Of a stretch of 64,000 bases of DNA, positions 10,048 through 20,281 are shown piece after piece; position 1 is the first letter of the stretch; each line of letters begins with the position of its first letter. Both the position numbers and the translations under genes were made by a program. Origin of the DNA: Fodinicurvata sp. EGI_FJ10296. GTDB lineage: Bacteria; Pseudomonadota; Alphaproteobacteria; DSM-16000; Inquilinaceae. The stretch spans positions 1 through 64,000 of the forward strand of contig NZ_JBFCVL010000005.1 of assembly GCF_040712075.1 (NCBI RefSeq), in the 5' to 3' direction. The notes below the pieces were generated by a model, which saw only the letters and a program-made list of their open reading frames with translations, was not told the origin of the DNA and ran no database searches.

Positions 10048-11994
10048 ATGGAAGTAGCTGCAGTATTTCTTCCGCTGCTCGGATTCCTGGTCGCCGGGCT
10101 GTTCGGCCGGGTAATCGGAGAGCGCGGTGCCATTGCCGTCACGGTCACTTGCGTCAGCTTGTCGGCGTTGATCTCGATAATACTTTTCTTCGATATCGCG
10201 TTTGGCGGCAACGCAAGAACAATCACGCTTTTCTCGTGGATCAACAGCGGTGACTTCGTGGCGAATTGGGCCTTGAAGCTCGATACGCTCACGGCGGTCA
10301 TGCTGGTTGTGGTAACCGTGGTTTCGGCCATGGTTCACATCTATTCCATCGGCTATATGAGCCACGATCATGCAAAAGCGCGGTTCTTCGCCTATCTGAG
10401 CCTTTTCACCTTTGCCATGCTGATGCTGGTGACGGCCGACAACTTCATCCAACTGTATTTCGGTTGGGAAGGGGTGGGCGTGGCATCGTATCTGCTGATC
10501 GGGTTCTGGTACCACAAGCCATCGGCCAACCGAGCGGCCATCAAAGCGTTTCTGGTCAACCGTGTCGGCGACTTCGGGCTGGCGCTGGGAATCTTTGCAG
10601 TTTTCAAGATTTTCGGTTCGGTCCATTTCGATACTGTGTTCGACATGGCAGGCGAAATGGCAGGCCGGAATTTCGAGTTCCTCGGCTTCGAGGTCCATGC
10701 TCTGACGACGGCGTGCGTGCTTCTGTTTATCGGAGCAATGGGAAAATCGGCGCAACTCGGTCTGCACACATGGTTACCGGATGCAATGGAAGGACCGACT
10801 CCGGTTTCTGCTCTCATTCATGCGGCCACAATGGTGACGGCCGGTGTTTTCCTGATTGCCAGACTTTCGCCCATTTTCGAATACGCACCAGTGGCTCTGG
10901 TTCTGGTGACCGTGGTTGGCGCTGCGACCGCGCTTGTCGCAGCGACGATCGGAATGACCCAGTTCGATATCAAGCGAGTGATCGCCTACTCGACGATGAG
11001 TCAGCTTGGCTATATGTTCTTCGCTCTGGGTGTTTCGGCCTATCAGGCGGCCATTTTTCACCTTATGACCCACGCCTTCTTCAAGGCGCTGCTTTTTCTT
11101 GGCGCAGGATCGGTTATTCACGCCATGTCCGATGAACAGGACATGCGCAAGATGGGTGGCATCTGGCGAAAGGTGCCATACACCTACGCGATGATGTGGA
11201 TCGGAAGTCTGGCTCTGGCCGGCATCGGCATCTATGGAGTCTTCGGGCTCTCGGGCTTTTATTCCAAGGACATCATTCTTGAGGCAGCCTGGGCGCGGGA
11301 CGCGTGGCACGGCACATTGGCCTATTGGGTTGGTGTTTCCGCTGCTTTCATGACCGCCTTCTACAGTTTCCGGCTCATCTTTATGACTTTCCACGGAAAG
11401 CCTCGGGCCGATGAGGCCGTAATGGCGCATGTTCATGAGAGCCCGGTGGTGATGCTGGCGCCGCTCGTTGTTCTGGCGGTCGGATCCGTGCTTGCGGGCG
11501 CCTTTATGTACGACACCTTCGTCTATCACGGCATGGACACCTTCTGGGGCGAGTCAATTTTCGTGCTGCCCGAGAACATGACCGTTGAGTTCGCTCACAA
11601 TGTTCCCCTCTGGGTGAAGTTGCTGCCTGTCGTGATGGCAGTTCTCGGCATCGCTCTCGCCTTCCTCTTCTACATCCGCAACCCGGTGCTGCCGGAGTTG
11701 TTCGTGATGATTTTCCGACCGATTCACCGGTTCGTTTTCAACAAATGGTACTTCGACGAACTCTATGACCGTATTTTCGTCAAGCCGGCATTTGCACTCG
11801 GCTGGGGGCTTTGGAAGTCAGGCGATGGTGCGGTCATTGACGGCATTGGTCCGGATGGCGTCTCGCGTGCTGCCGCTTCCCTTGGGAGGAAAGTCAGCCA
11901 GGCGCAGACCGGCTTCGTTTACCATTATGCGTCGGCCATGCTCATTGGTGTGGTGGTCTTCGTGACGTGGTATCTCTTCAGGTTCTGGGGGTAA
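10048..11994 (+). CDS. nuoL: NADH-quinone oxidoreductase subunit L
   Basis: The distal antiporter-like subunit of complex I (648 residues), with the long C-terminal lateral helix. Family motifs include [34 protein letters not shown], a proton-channel lysine in [21 protein letters not shown], and [12 protein letters not shown]. The C-terminal part from about residue 500 has the amphipathic lateral helix and a final membrane anchor. It lies between nuoK and nuoM. Confidence 0.98.
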   Translation: MEVAAVFLPLLGFLVAGLFGRVIGERGAIAVTVTCVSLSALISIILFFDIAFGGNARTITLFSWINSGDFVANWALKLDTLTAVMLVVVTVVSAMVHIYSIGYMSHDHAKARFFAYLSLFTFAMLMLVTADNFIQLYFGWEGVGVASYLLIGFWYHKPSANRAAIKAFLVNRVGDFGLALGIFAVFKIFGSVHFDTVFDMAGEMAGRNFEFLGFEVHALTTACVLLFIGAMGKSAQLGLHTWLPDAMEGPTPVSALIHAATMVTAGVFLIARLSPIFEYAPVALVLVTVVGAATALVAATIGMTQFDIKRVIAYSTMSQLGYMFFALGVSAYQAAIFHLMTHAFFKALLFLGAGSVIHAMSDEQDMRKMGGIWRKVPYTYAMMWIGSLALAGIGIYGVFGLSGFYSKDIILEAAWARDAWHGTLAYWVGVSAAFMTAFYSFRLIFMTFHGKPRADEAVMAHVHESPVVMLAPLVVLAVGSVLAGAFMYDTFVYHGMDTFWGESIFVLPENMTVEFAHNVPLWVKLLPVVMAVLGIALAFLFYIRNPVLPELFVMIFRPIHRFVFNKWYFDELYDRIFVKPAFALGWGLWKSGDGAVIDGIGPDGVSRAAASLGRKVSQAQTGFVYHYASAMLIGVVVFVTWYLFRFWG

Positions 11995-12005
11995 GGACCG
12001 TACCC

Positions 12006-13538
12006 ATGGATTGGCCGTTGCTCTCTCTTGTTACTTTCCTGCCGCTGGTCGGCGCAGCATTCATTTTTGTGCTGGCTCGCGGCGATGATGCCGTGGTTGC
12101 GCAGAATTCGCGAATGATGGCGCTGATCACGACGGTAGTGACTTTCGTATTGTCGTTGTGGATCTGGTTCGGCTTCGAACGTGGAACTGCTGCGTTTCAG
12201 TTCGTCGAACGGGTCGAATGGCTGCCGGATGTTGGTATCGCGTACCACATGGGTGTTGACGGCATTTCGATGATGTTCGTGATGCTGTCCACGGTTCTTA
12301 TGCCGTTGTGTATTCTCGCCAGTTGGGAAAGCATCAAGGTTCGCGTCAAAGAATACATGATCGCGTTCCTGATCCTTGAAACAATGATGATCGGCATGTT
12401 TTGCGCGCTCGATTATCTTCTATTCTACGTGTTTTTCGAGGGTGTACTTATTCCGATGTTCATTATCATCGGAATCTGGGGTGGCTCGACGCGCAAGATT
12501 TACGCAGCATACAAATTCTTTTTGTTTACGCTGACGGGCTCGCTTTTGATGCTCGTCGCAATGCTTGCCATGTTCGTTCAAGCGGGTACGACCGACATTC
12601 CGACACTGCTTGAAACCACATACCCGGAATCGATGCAGATGTGGCTTTGGCTGGCACTTTTTGCGTCGTTTGCGGTCAAGATCCCGATGTGGCCGGTTCA
12701 TACCTGGCTCCCCGACGCCCATGTTGAGGCACCAACCGCCGGGTCTGTCATATTGGCGGGCGTATTGCTCAAAATGGGCGGATATGGGTTCCTCAGGTTC
12801 TCGATCCCGATGCTGCCCGAGGCCACCGAGTTCTTCGCCCCATTGGTTTTCGCGCTATCGGTGGTAGCAATCATCTATACGTCCCTGGTCGCGCTTGCTC
12901 AGGAAGATATGAAGAAGCTCATTGCGTACTCATCGATCGCGCATATGGGTTATGTCACCGTCGGCATGTTCTCAATGACGACGCAGGGGATTCAGGGGTC
13001 GATTTTTCAGATGCTCAGTCACGGCGTCGTCTCGGCGGCTTTGTTCCTGTGCGTCGGCGTTGTGTATGATCGGTTGCACACGCGGGAAATCGGACGTTAC
13101 GGCGGCCTTGTGCACAACATGCCGGTCTATGCTGTCGTCTTCATGGTCTTCACCCTTGCATCGGTCGGGTTGCCTGGAACGAGCGGTTTCGTAGGCGAGT
13201 TCATGAGCCTTTTGGGCGGATTCATGGCCAACACCTGGGTCGGGGCGCTATCGACCGTCGGTGTGATATTGGCAGCGGCTTACATGCTGTATCTTTACCG
13301 CCGGCTGTTCTTCGGTAAGCTGGTTAAGGAAGAACTGTTCAAAATGCCGGATCTGAAAGCCCGCGAAGTCGCAATATTCGCGCCGCTCGTCCTGCTGGTA
13401 TTCTGGATGGGGATATATCCCTCCAGTTTTCTTGGCGTGATGGAAGCCTCTGTTGAAGCATTGGTCGACAATTATGAACTGGCCCTCGCGGCGGCGGAAA
13501 CCACAGGGACCGCTGTCGTTGATGTCGCGCGGCGATGA
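12006..13538 (+). CDS. nuoM: NADH-quinone oxidoreductase subunit M
   Basis: Antiporter-like proton-pumping subunit (510 residues, about 14 helices). It shows [18 protein letters not shown], with the conserved Glu of the TM5 region, [21 protein letters not shown] and [11 protein letters not shown]. Start ATG 12006 follows the nuoL stop by 11 bases; an upstream in-frame start would overlap nuoL with non-family sequence. Confidence 0.98.
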   Translation: MDWPLLSLVTFLPLVGAAFIFVLARGDDAVVAQNSRMMALITTVVTFVLSLWIWFGFERGTAAFQFVERVEWLPDVGIAYHMGVDGISMMFVMLSTVLMPLCILASWESIKVRVKEYMIAFLILETMMIGMFCALDYLLFYVFFEGVLIPMFIIIGIWGGSTRKIYAAYKFFLFTLTGSLLMLVAMLAMFVQAGTTDIPTLLETTYPESMQMWLWLALFASFAVKIPMWPVHTWLPDAHVEAPTAGSVILAGVLLKMGGYGFLRFSIPMLPEATEFFAPLVFALSVVAIIYTSLVALAQEDMKKLIAYSSIAHMGYVTVGMFSMTTQGIQGSIFQMLSHGVVSAALFLCVGVVYDRLHTREIGRYGGLVHNMPVYAVVFMVFTLASVGLPGTSGFVGEFMSLLGGFMANTWVGALSTVGVILAAAYMLYLYRRLFFGKLVKEELFKMPDLKAREVAIFAPLVLLVFWMGIYPSSFLGVMEASVEALVDNYELALAAAETTGTAVVDVARR

Positions 13539-13559
13539 GAAGCAGGGAAAGCAGAACTG

Positions 13560-15002
13560 ATGACTGAATTACCAGAACTTGCGCCGGCTGTTCCGGAAAT
13601 TTTCCTTGCGGTTGCCGCTATGGCTCTCTTGATGTTCGGTGTGTTCAAGGGACAGTCAGCCACGCGTCCGACCGCGTATCTGGCACTTGGCGTGCTCGCG
13701 GTGGCTGCGGTTCTTGTCTGGAATGTTGAGGTTCCGGTCGTTACTTTCAGCGATTTGTTCGTTGCGGACGAGTTCGGCGTCTTCATGAAACTGCTCGTTC
13801 TCCTCGGGACCGCAGTCGCACTGCTGATGTCGATCGACTTCATCGAACGCGAAGGCATGGATCGTTTTGAATATCCGGTGCTGTTCCTTTTCGCAGCCAC
13901 CGGCATGATGATGATGGTGAGCGCTAATGATTTGATGTCGCTATATATCGGCCTCGAACTTCAGTCGCTCTCACTCTATGTCGTCGCCGCATTTCATCGG
14001 GATTCGGTCCGTTCGGCAGAAGCAGGGCTCAAGTATTTTGTCCTTGGGGCGCTGTCATCGGGGCTGTTCCTTTATGGGGCGTCGATGGTTTATGGATTTG
14101 CCGGGACGACCAATTTTTCCGATCTGGCTGCGCTGTTCGAGGGGGGGCAAGCTTCATCCCTTGGTCTCGTCGTTGGGATCGCCTTCGTTTCTGCAGCACT
14201 GGCATTCAAAGTCTCGGCTGCCCCATTCCATATGTGGACGCCGGACGTCTATGAAGGCGCGCCTACTCCCGTCACTGCCTTTTTTGCCAGTGCGCCAAAG
14301 GTCGCCGCGATGGCGCTTTTTGTTAGGGTACTGGTCGGCCCGTTTGGTGAACTCGTTGCCGACTGGCAGCAGATTGTTGTGGTAACAGCGATGCTGTCGA
14401 TGGTCCTGGGGGCCTTTGCAGCCCTGCCGCAGACCAACATTAAGCGACTCCTGGCATATTCGTCGATCGGCCATGTCGGGTATGCGCTTGTCGGTCTGGC
14501 GTCCGGGACAGAAGCTGGCATCCACGGCGTCATGATTTATATGGCGATTTACATGCTTATGACGTTGGGCGTCTTTGCCGTCGTTCTAACGATGCGGATT
14601 AATGGGCGCCAAGTCGAAGCGATCGAAGATTTTGCAGGACTTTCACGGACTCATCCTTTGGTTGCCGCGTGCATGGCGGTACTGATGTTTTCGATGGCGG
14701 GCATACCACCGCTCGCAGGATTCTTTGCCAAATTTTACGTCTTTGGCGCAGCCATCGAGGCAGGTTTGTTCGTGTTGGCCGTCATTGGTGTCCTGGCCAG
14801 TGCTGTCGCAGCATACTATTATCTGCGCATCGTAAAGTTGATGTATTTCGACGACGTCTCGGAACCTTTCGACAGTCCGATCGGCCGCGATACCGGCGTC
14901 GTCATCGCCGGCACGACGCTGGTCATGGTATTGTTCATCGTGTTTCCCTCCACGATCACCGCCGCGGCTCAGAGTGCGGCCGCTGCATTCTTCGGCAGTT
15001 GA
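13560..15002 (+). CDS. nuoN: NADH-quinone oxidoreductase subunit N
   Basis: Third antiporter-like subunit (480 residues), closing the nuo operon. It has the family stretches [39 protein letters not shown] and [12 protein letters not shown], with about 14 hydrophobic helices. It starts 21 bases after nuoM. No terminator follows: birA begins 39 bases downstream, so transcription probably continues. Confidence 0.98.
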   Translation: MTELPELAPAVPEIFLAVAAMALLMFGVFKGQSATRPTAYLALGVLAVAAVLVWNVEVPVVTFSDLFVADEFGVFMKLLVLLGTAVALLMSIDFIEREGMDRFEYPVLFLFAATGMMMMVSANDLMSLYIGLELQSLSLYVVAAFHRDSVRSAEAGLKYFVLGALSSGLFLYGASMVYGFAGTTNFSDLAALFEGGQASSLGLVVGIAFVSAALAFKVSAAPFHMWTPDVYEGAPTPVTAFFASAPKVAAMALFVRVLVGPFGELVADWQQIVVVTAMLSMVLGAFAALPQTNIKRLLAYSSIGHVGYALVGLASGTEAGIHGVMIYMAIYMLMTLGVFAVVLTMRINGRQVEAIEDFAGLSRTHPLVAACMAVLMFSMAGIPPLAGFFAKFYVFGAAIEAGLFVLAVIGVLASAVAAYYYLRIVKLMYFDDVSEPFDSPIGRDTGVVIAGTTLVMVLFIVFPSTITAAAQSAAAAFFGS

Positions 15003-15041
15003 TATTCTCTGAGAGATTGAAGGCGGAAGGATTGATCGGTC

Positions 15042-15896
15042 TTGCAAACGTCGATGGGGAGCGGTCTGGGTCATTATCAGCCGGCACTGACCGGAATAGT
15101 CGCTCCGTTTGGTTGGAAGGTTTATCGGGCTGGGACCACGGCGAGTACGAATGCCGATTGCGTCAGTTTCGCTGAATCGGGAGGCACGGAGCGATCTGTT
15201 TTCTGGGCTGACCAACAGAGCGGCGGTCGCGGGCGGCGAGGGCGTGAATGGACATCTCCGCCAGGCAATCTGTACGTCAGCATTCTCTTTCGGCCGGAGA
15301 GGGGGCTGTCGGCGGCACTCACATTGGGGTTTGTCGCTGGCGTGGCACTCGTTGATACGGTTAAAATTGTCGCGCCGACGCTTGATGCGAAGGTCAAATG
15401 GCCGAATGACGTTCTCGTCGATCGCCACAAGGTGGCCGGTATACTCTTGGAAAGCGCGGCAACAGGCACCATTTGCGACTATGTGGTGGTCGGCATCGGT
15501 GTCAATCTTGGCATCGGCCCGCCTAATCCTTCAGTTGGGCTCAGTCCAGGGGCGTTCAAACCGGGATCTCTTTCAGATTGGATGACGCCGCCGCCGGTTG
15601 GTGAATTTCTTGGCACTTTTCTGTCGCAGCTGAACGCTGTTTACGGAAATTGGTGTGAAGCTGGTTTTGGCCCAATTCGCCGCCGGTGGGAGGCTTGTGC
15701 GACAGGGATCGGGTCAACGGTATCGGTAGAAAAGGGTGGTCAGAGGATAGCGGGTGTGTTCTCAGGATTGGATGAATCGGGCGCCATGCTTATTGACGCA
15801 ATGCATGTCAACGCGGGCCATCAGTGTGTTCGCGTGACGGTTGGCGACGTGGTCTTTCGCGGCGCCGGAACCGTACGGGAGTCCGAATGCTCTTAG
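15042..15896 (+). CDS. birA: biotin-[acetyl-CoA-carboxylase] ligase
   Basis: Activates biotin to biotinyl-AMP and transfers it to the carrier lysine of acetyl-CoA carboxylase and related enzymes. The catalytic motifs GRGRRGREWTSPPGNLYVS and KWPNDVLVDRHKVAGILLE are present. The C-terminal SH3-like domain follows from about residue 225. There is no N-terminal helix-turn-helix, so this is a group I ligase that should not repress bio genes. The start is uncertain: TTG 15042 lies 11 bases after an AAGG site, and an in-frame ATG at 15054 is the alternative. The gene overlaps coaX by ten bases. Confidence 0.93.
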   Translation: MQTSMGSGLGHYQPALTGIVAPFGWKVYRAGTTASTNADCVSFAESGGTERSVFWADQQSGGRGRRGREWTSPPGNLYVSILFRPERGLSAALTLGFVAGVALVDTVKIVAPTLDAKVKWPNDVLVDRHKVAGILLESAATGTICDYVVVGIGVNLGIGPPNPSVGLSPGAFKPGSLSDWMTPPPVGEFLGTFLSQLNAVYGNWCEAGFGPIRRRWEACATGIGSTVSVEKGGQRIAGVFSGLDESGAMLIDAMHVNAGHQCVRVTVGDVVFRGAGTVRESECS

Positions 15897-16669
15897 CCAT
15901 CGATGCCGGGAACACGAATGTGGTCTTCGCGGTATATGACGGCTCGCGTCAACTCGGGCTGTGGAGAATTTCGACACTGGAGAACCGGACCTCCGACGAA
16001 TACGCGGTATGGTTGACACACCTGCTTAAATTGCGATCCATCAGGCCGCTGGATATAGCCGGCGCCATCATTGCCAGCGTCGTACCCACAGCTACCTGGC
16101 AGCTTCGCCGTTTGTGCCGGGAGCATTTCAATTGCGATCCTCTGGTCGTCGGGGCGCCGAATGTCGACCTGGGTATCGAGGTTAAGCTGGACCAGCCCAA
16201 CGAAGTCGGCGCCGACCGGATCGTGAATGCGGTTGGCGCACAACTGCGTTTCCCACCTCCGTTGATCGTGATTGATTTCGGAACGGCGACGACGTTCGAC
16301 GTTGTGGATGACGATGGCGCGTATGCGGGCGGCGTTATCGCGCCGGGCATAAATCTTTCGCTCGATGCGCTGTTCATGGCGGCGGCCAAATTGCCGAAAG
16401 TCGAGATAGAGCCGGTTCAGCAGATCATCGGAACCGGGACAGTGAGCGCAATGAAATCCGGTATCTTTTGGGGCTACATCGGCCTGATTGAGGGGCTGGT
16501 CGCGCGCATCAAGGCTGAATATGGCGAGCGGAGCCGAAAGCCGATGACTGTCGTCGGGACAGGCGGACTTTCGAAAATCTTTCACCGGCAGACCGCGGCG
16601 ATCGATCACACCGATGGCGATACGACGCTGCGGGGACTGGTTACTATTTATGAACGGAACAAGCGTTGA
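15887..16669 (+). CDS. coaX: type III pantothenate kinase
   Basis: First step of coenzyme A synthesis (pantothenate to 4'-phosphopantothenate), by the ASKHA-fold type III enzyme (260 residues). Signatures are the N-terminal phosphate loop DAGNTNVVFAVYDG, GADRIVNAVGA and IDFGTATTFDVVDDDGAYAGG. ATG 15887 overlaps the birA 3' end and gives exactly this N-terminus. BirA and CoaX are a common pair in alphaproteobacteria. Confidence 0.96.
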   Translation: MLLAIDAGNTNVVFAVYDGSRQLGLWRISTLENRTSDEYAVWLTHLLKLRSIRPLDIAGAIIASVVPTATWQLRRLCREHFNCDPLVVGAPNVDLGIEVKLDQPNEVGADRIVNAVGAQLRFPPPLIVIDFGTATTFDVVDDDGAYAGGVIAPGINLSLDALFMAAAKLPKVEIEPVQQIIGTGTVSAMKSGIFWGYIGLIEGLVARIKAEYGERSRKPMTVVGTGGLSKIFHRQTAAIDHTDGDTTLRGLVTIYERNKR

Positions 16670-18342
16670 TGGAAATGAAGGTCGTACGGCCCGGACTGGA
16701 TGAAGTCGAATTTTTTGCGATGGGAGGTTCCGAAGAGATCGGCATGAACCTCTATGTCTATCGCTATGATGGCCGGATGCTTATTGTCGATTTTGGCATT
16801 ACTTTTGGTGATGACAGTACACCGGGCGTCGATGTTATCATGCCCGATATTGGATTTCTTGAAGAAAACCGCGATGCAATCGACGGAATAGTTCTGACCC
16901 ATGGACACGAGGACCATTTCGGCGCGCTGCAATACCTCTGGCCGCGGCTGAACTGCCCGGTATACTGTACGCCATTCACGGCCACGTTTCTGGCGCTGAA
17001 GCTGCAGGGAACCAGCTTTGCTTCTGAAGTGCCGATCGTGGAGGTCCCGTTGTCGGGGCGTCGTACTATCGGTGCGTTTGATATCGAATTCATCTCGGTT
17101 ACGCATTCTATTCCGGAGCCGAACGCGCTCGTTATCCGCGTCGGCGACTCCACAGTTGTGCATAGCGGCGACTGGAAGCTCGACCCCGATCCAATGGTCG
17201 GGGATGTGACCGACGTCGCAGCCTTGCGTCGCCTGGGGGATGAGGGTGTGACCGCCTTTATCTGTGACAGCACGAATGCGATGGAAGCGGGCCGATCAGG
17301 CTCGGAAAGGACTGTTCAGGATGCGCTGACACGTCTCATTGCAGAGCGTACCGGACGGATAGCGGTCACCTGCTTTTCGACGAATGTCGCCCGTCTCAAT
17401 GCGGTGGCCCACGCAGCCCATGCCGCCGGCCGTCACTGTGCGCTCGTCGGCCGGTCGCTATGGCGCATCCACGAGGCGGCTACTCGCTGCGGATATATTG
17501 ACGTTCCCGAACCCTTCGTCTCGGAGACTGATGCCGGCTTCCTCCCGCCGGACAAAGTCGTGCTGGTGTGCACCGGCAGCCAGGGGGAGGCACGCTCGGC
17601 TCTGGCGCGAATAGCCCGAAACGATCACCCCAATATCGTTTTGACGAGAGGTGATACCGTCATCTTTTCCGCGCGCGAGATCCCTGGCAACGAGAAGTCC
17701 ATCGGTCGTGTGCAGAACAATCTCATCCGCCTCGGTGTCAGGGTCATTACGCCGGACGATGAGGAGGGCGTTCATGTTTCCGGGCATCCTGCCGCGGACG
17801 AGCTTGCTGAAATGTATCAATGGTTGCGGCCGGGCATCGTCGTTCCGGTGCACGGAACAGTTCGCCATCTGGAGGCAAATGCTGCAATAGCGCGGTCCTG
17901 TCAGGTCCCCGAAGTCGTACTGCCCCATGATGGCGCCGTGATCCGGTTGACGCCGGGCGCGGCCGGAATTGTGGACGAGGTGCCGGTCGGCCAGACCGGC
18001 CTGGACGGCCATCGCCTTATTGCCATGAACAGCGGCGTCATTCGGGCGCGGCACAAAGTCATCAACAACGGCGCGGCGGTAGCGACCGTGGTCCTGAATG
18101 GCAAGGGGGAAGCCGTTACCGCGCCACGGGTGACGCTGATCGGCCTCGATGGCGACAGTGAACTGGCCGCCTCACAGGACACGGTTGCCGATGACGTGGC
18201 CGATGTTATCGACGCGATGCCGCGCGCGGACCGTATGGAGGACACGTTGATCCAGGAAGTGGTTCGGCGTGCGGTGCGGCGCTCGGTACGGCAAACATTC
18301 GGCAAGAAGCCTGTTACCGAAGTCCATGTTGTCCGCGTGTGA
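16669..18342 (+). CDS. rnj: ribonuclease J
   Basis: A metallo-beta-lactamase/beta-CASP nuclease with 5'-3' exo- and endonuclease activity, used in rRNA and mRNA processing (557 residues). The zinc motif HGHEDHFG lies at 78-84, preceded by the Asp-containing strand LIVDFG. The beta-CASP part includes the CDSTNA segment and GSQGEARSALARI, and the C-terminal domain is also present. ATG 16669 overlaps the coaX TGA by one base; a TTG one codon earlier is possible. Confidence 0.95.
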   Translation: MEMKVVRPGLDEVEFFAMGGSEEIGMNLYVYRYDGRMLIVDFGITFGDDSTPGVDVIMPDIGFLEENRDAIDGIVLTHGHEDHFGALQYLWPRLNCPVYCTPFTATFLALKLQGTSFASEVPIVEVPLSGRRTIGAFDIEFISVTHSIPEPNALVIRVGDSTVVHSGDWKLDPDPMVGDVTDVAALRRLGDEGVTAFICDSTNAMEAGRSGSERTVQDALTRLIAERTGRIAVTCFSTNVARLNAVAHAAHAAGRHCALVGRSLWRIHEAATRCGYIDVPEPFVSETDAGFLPPDKVVLVCTGSQGEARSALARIARNDHPNIVLTRGDTVIFSAREIPGNEKSIGRVQNNLIRLGVRVITPDDEEGVHVSGHPAADELAEMYQWLRPGIVVPVHGTVRHLEANAAIARSCQVPEVVLPHDGAVIRLTPGAAGIVDEVPVGQTGLDGHRLIAMNSGVIRARHKVINNGAAVATVVLNGKGEAVTAPRVTLIGLDGDSELAASQDTVADDVADVIDAMPRADRMEDTLIQEVVRRAVRRSVRQTFGKKPVTEVHVVRV

Positions 18343-18448
18343 ATTCACCGTAAGGTGGAACGGGCCGCAGAGGACTTGTTTTGTGGCGACGGCGGTCGAC
18401 AATCGACGTGCTGTTGCTGGGCGGAGCTGAGGTCAGTAGGTAGCGACG

Positions 18449-18853
18449 ATGATCGAGCGGCTTAACCATGTTGCGATAGCGGTTCCGGATCTGGCGGCGG
18501 CCGTCCGCCTGTACAAGGAAGCCTTCGGTGCTGATGTGTCCGAGCCAGTCGACCAACCGGACCATGGCGTTACGACCGTTTTCGTGACGCTTGCGAATAC
18601 CAAGATTGAACTGCTGCATCCACTGGGTACCGATAGCCCGATCGCCCGGTTTCTGGAGCGATCACCAGCTGGCGGCATCCATCACCTGTGCTATGAGGTC
18701 GCGGATATTTTCGCGGCCAGGGATCGCATGGTATCTAGTGGGCTGCGGGTGTTGGGAGACGGAGTCCCGAAACCGGGAGCTCACGGGAATCCGGTTCTAT
18801 TCCTGCATCCAAAGGACATGTCGGGTACGCTCATTGAACTGGAGCAGTCGTAG
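18449..18853 (+). CDS. mce: methylmalonyl-CoA epimerase
   Basis: Interconverts the (2R) and (2S) forms of methylmalonyl-CoA in the propionyl-CoA to succinyl-CoA route. The 134-residue VOC-fold protein begins IERLNHVAIAVPDL (first metal His) and carries NTKIELLHPLG, GGIHHLCYEV (second His) and GTLIELEQ at its end (metal Glu), all as in the family. It is followed immediately by the DUF1467 gene; this pair is common in alphaproteobacteria. Confidence 0.93.
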   Translation: MIERLNHVAIAVPDLAAAVRLYKEAFGADVSEPVDQPDHGVTTVFVTLANTKIELLHPLGTDSPIARFLERSPAGGIHHLCYEVADIFAARDRMVSSGLRVLGDGVPKPGAHGNPVLFLHPKDMSGTLIELEQS

Positions 18854-18857
18854 GCTC

Positions 18858-19121
18858 ATGCACTGGGTTTCGGGAATCGTGGTCTTCTTTATCGTTTGGT
18901 GGACAGTGCTGTTCGCCATTCTGCCGATAGGTATTCGGCCGACCCAATATGAGGAGACCGAAGAAGGGCATCAGGTCGGCGCGCCGGCCAACCCGATGCT
19001 GGTCAGAAAGGCCGTGCAGACGACCGTTGTGACCTGTGTCATCTGGTTGGTGATTTATGGACTGGTCGCGGCTGACGTCTTCTCGTTTCAGCAATGGGCC
19101 AGCGAGATAGAATTGTCATGA
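18858..19121 (+). CDS. DUF1467 family small membrane protein
   Basis: An 87-residue protein with two hydrophobic helices (about 3-23 and 55-77) joined by a polar loop. The loop begins LPIGIRPTQYEETEEGHQVG and includes GAPANPML, a pattern typical of the DUF1467 family found in alphaproteobacteria. The function is unknown. It starts four bases after the mce stop, so it is very likely co-transcribed with it. Start ATG 18858 gives the usual short N-terminus before the first helix. Confidence 0.85.
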   Translation: MHWVSGIVVFFIVWWTVLFAILPIGIRPTQYEETEEGHQVGAPANPMLVRKAVQTTVVTCVIWLVIYGLVAADVFSFQQWASEIELS

Positions 19122-19175
19122 TGGCTAAAGCTGTTTGCTTCCGAAACGCGAGAAGATCCTGCAAGGTCCGAGGCC

Positions 19176-19814
19176 GTGAGTGACGTCTTGAAGCAGTTGG
19201 AGGCACTTTTGCCGGCAGAGACCGGCTATTGCCGCGCTGCTCCCGGTCATCCCTTTCACGGTCCCTATCACGATGACGAATACGGTTTCAGGGTCACCGG
19301 CGACGCGGCCATATTTGAGCGCCTCACGCTGGAAGTATTTCAAGCCGGACTATCATGGCTGCTGTGCCTGAAGAAGCGCGCAGGTTTCAGCCACGCTTTC
19401 GCAGAATTCGATATCGACCGCGTGGCACAGTTCGGGGAAGAGGAAATTCGGAATCTGCTGACGAGACCGGCAATTATACGGCATCGAGGCAAAATCGAAG
19501 CGACAATACACAATGCTCGGCAACTGCAGGAATTGCGGGGGTCCCACGGGTCTCTCGTCAACTGGCTGGACAGCAATCACCCTTCGTCGCTGGCCAGTTG
19601 GCAGAAGCTTATGAGAAAGAGGTTCAAGTTCGCGGGCCCCGAAGTCGTCCGTGAATTCGTTGCGAGCCTGGGATATCTGCCGGATGCACATGGGACGATA
19701 TGCCCCGCCTACCACCGGGCAATAGACCTGGGCGCCCCTTGGGCGGCGATTCCCGCCCTCTGCCTTGGCGACCATCTTTTAGGCGACACATTGCAGAAGC
19801 CGGTTGACCAATAG
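19176..19814 (+). CDS. tag: DNA-3-methyladenine glycosylase I
   Basis: A base-excision repair enzyme that removes 3-methyladenine from alkylated DNA (212 residues). The N-terminal Cys19 and His32 of PYHDDEYG, spaced 13 residues apart, match two ligands of the Tag zinc snap. The C-terminal HGTICPAYH gives the other His and Cys. LEVFQAGLSWLLCLKKR and the FKFAGP stretch are family blocks. The start is GTG 19176, since no in-frame ATG precedes it. It lies 54 bases after the DUF1467 gene and is followed by a long non-coding gap. Confidence 0.9.
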   Translation: MSDVLKQLEALLPAETGYCRAAPGHPFHGPYHDDEYGFRVTGDAAIFERLTLEVFQAGLSWLLCLKKRAGFSHAFAEFDIDRVAQFGEEEIRNLLTRPAIIRHRGKIEATIHNARQLQELRGSHGSLVNWLDSNHPSSLASWQKLMRKRFKFAGPEVVREFVASLGYLPDAHGTICPAYHRAIDLGAPWAAIPALCLGDHLLGDTLQKPVDQ

Positions 19815-19880
19815 ACCAGCAATGATGCGCCCAATGAGTGAGCCGTCGCCTAAAAAATAAGCAATACTCGGACGTGGATA

Positions 19881-19916
19881 AAAAAAAGGCAAGAGCAACT
19901 GAATTTGCCTTGCCTT
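19881..19916 (-). terminator. strong hairpin, rho-independent terminator on the minus strand
   Basis: AAGGCAAG (19886-19893) pairs with CTTGCCTT (19909-19916). After one bulged A the stem continues as GCAA/TTGC around a six-base loop, giving 12 bp. The run of A before it becomes a seven-base U-tract on the minus strand, so it stops leftward transcription before it reaches tag. It could also act as a 3' hairpin for tag messages, but there is no U-tract in that direction. Confidence 0.6.
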
Positions 19917-19944
19917 AAAGCTACTGGTCAACCATCATTAACGC

Positions 19945-20033
19945 ACTCGCCGGTTATGTCCGGCTGAATGACGCCTAGTGGCGATTCCTCCCTAAACTCG
20001 GGCCGCGCTGATAAATCAGTGCGGTCTTTTCTT
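19945..20033 (+). ncRNA. candidate trans-acting small RNA with UCCUCCC motif
   Basis: Two small hairpins occur in order: GCCGG/CCGGC (19949-19964) and CGCC/GGCG (19972-19983). A single-stranded region with UCCUCCC (19986-19992) follows, then a rho-independent terminator. This layout, with an exposed anti-Shine-Dalgarno CU-rich stretch before the terminator, resembles several alphaproteobacterial small RNA families that pair with ribosome binding sites. A weak promoter fits upstream: TTGCCT at 19910-19915, 17 bases, then CATCAT at 19933-19938. The 5' end is inferred. I cannot assign it to a named family. Confidence 0.45.
20001..20033 (+). terminator. rho-independent terminator of the candidate small RNA
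   Basis: CCGCGCTGA (20003-20011) pairs with TCAGTGCGG (20016-20024) with one G-U, around a TAAA loop. It is followed by TTTTCTT at 20027-20033. This is a textbook terminator in the rightward direction, and no protein gene ends near it, which is the main reason to propose a small RNA. Confidence 0.7.
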
Positions 20034-20144
20034 GTTCGGACTATATCTCACCGAATTGCCGCCGTCATCCCTTTTTTTGAGCAGCGTGCCCATCAATATT
20101 GGCTAGGGATTGGGCAGGATGCCGAGAACTGCAAGGTATGGTAG

Positions 20145-20172
20145 AAAACGACGCCCAATTTGCAAGGCGTCG
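20145..20172 (-). terminator. terminator of the purine permease gene
   Basis: CGACGCC (20149-20155) and GGCGTCG (20166-20172) form a seven-bp stem. On the minus strand it is followed by TTTTC. It lies 110 bases after the permease stop and points the right way for it. Confidence 0.5.
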
Positions 20173-20281
20173 CTTCTGCTTTCCCACTGGGCATTGTCAC
20201 ATTGGCGCGATCTTTCAGTTGAGAAGTTTACGGCAAACTAATCGGAATTGACACCGACGTGTTGCGGCCATGGCTTCCTGT

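Larger units (their letters stand above)
19815..20281. other. 467-base non-coding stretch between tag and the purine permease
   Basis: No credible protein gene is seen here. The stretch is clearly more AT-rich than its neighbours. It holds three strong hairpins with T-tracts, annotated separately: a leftward terminator at 19881-19916, a rightward terminator at 20001-20033 belonging to a candidate small RNA, and a leftward terminator at 20145-20172 just after the permease. The rest (about 20034-20140 and 20173-20281) shows nothing I can name. Confidence 0.6.
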
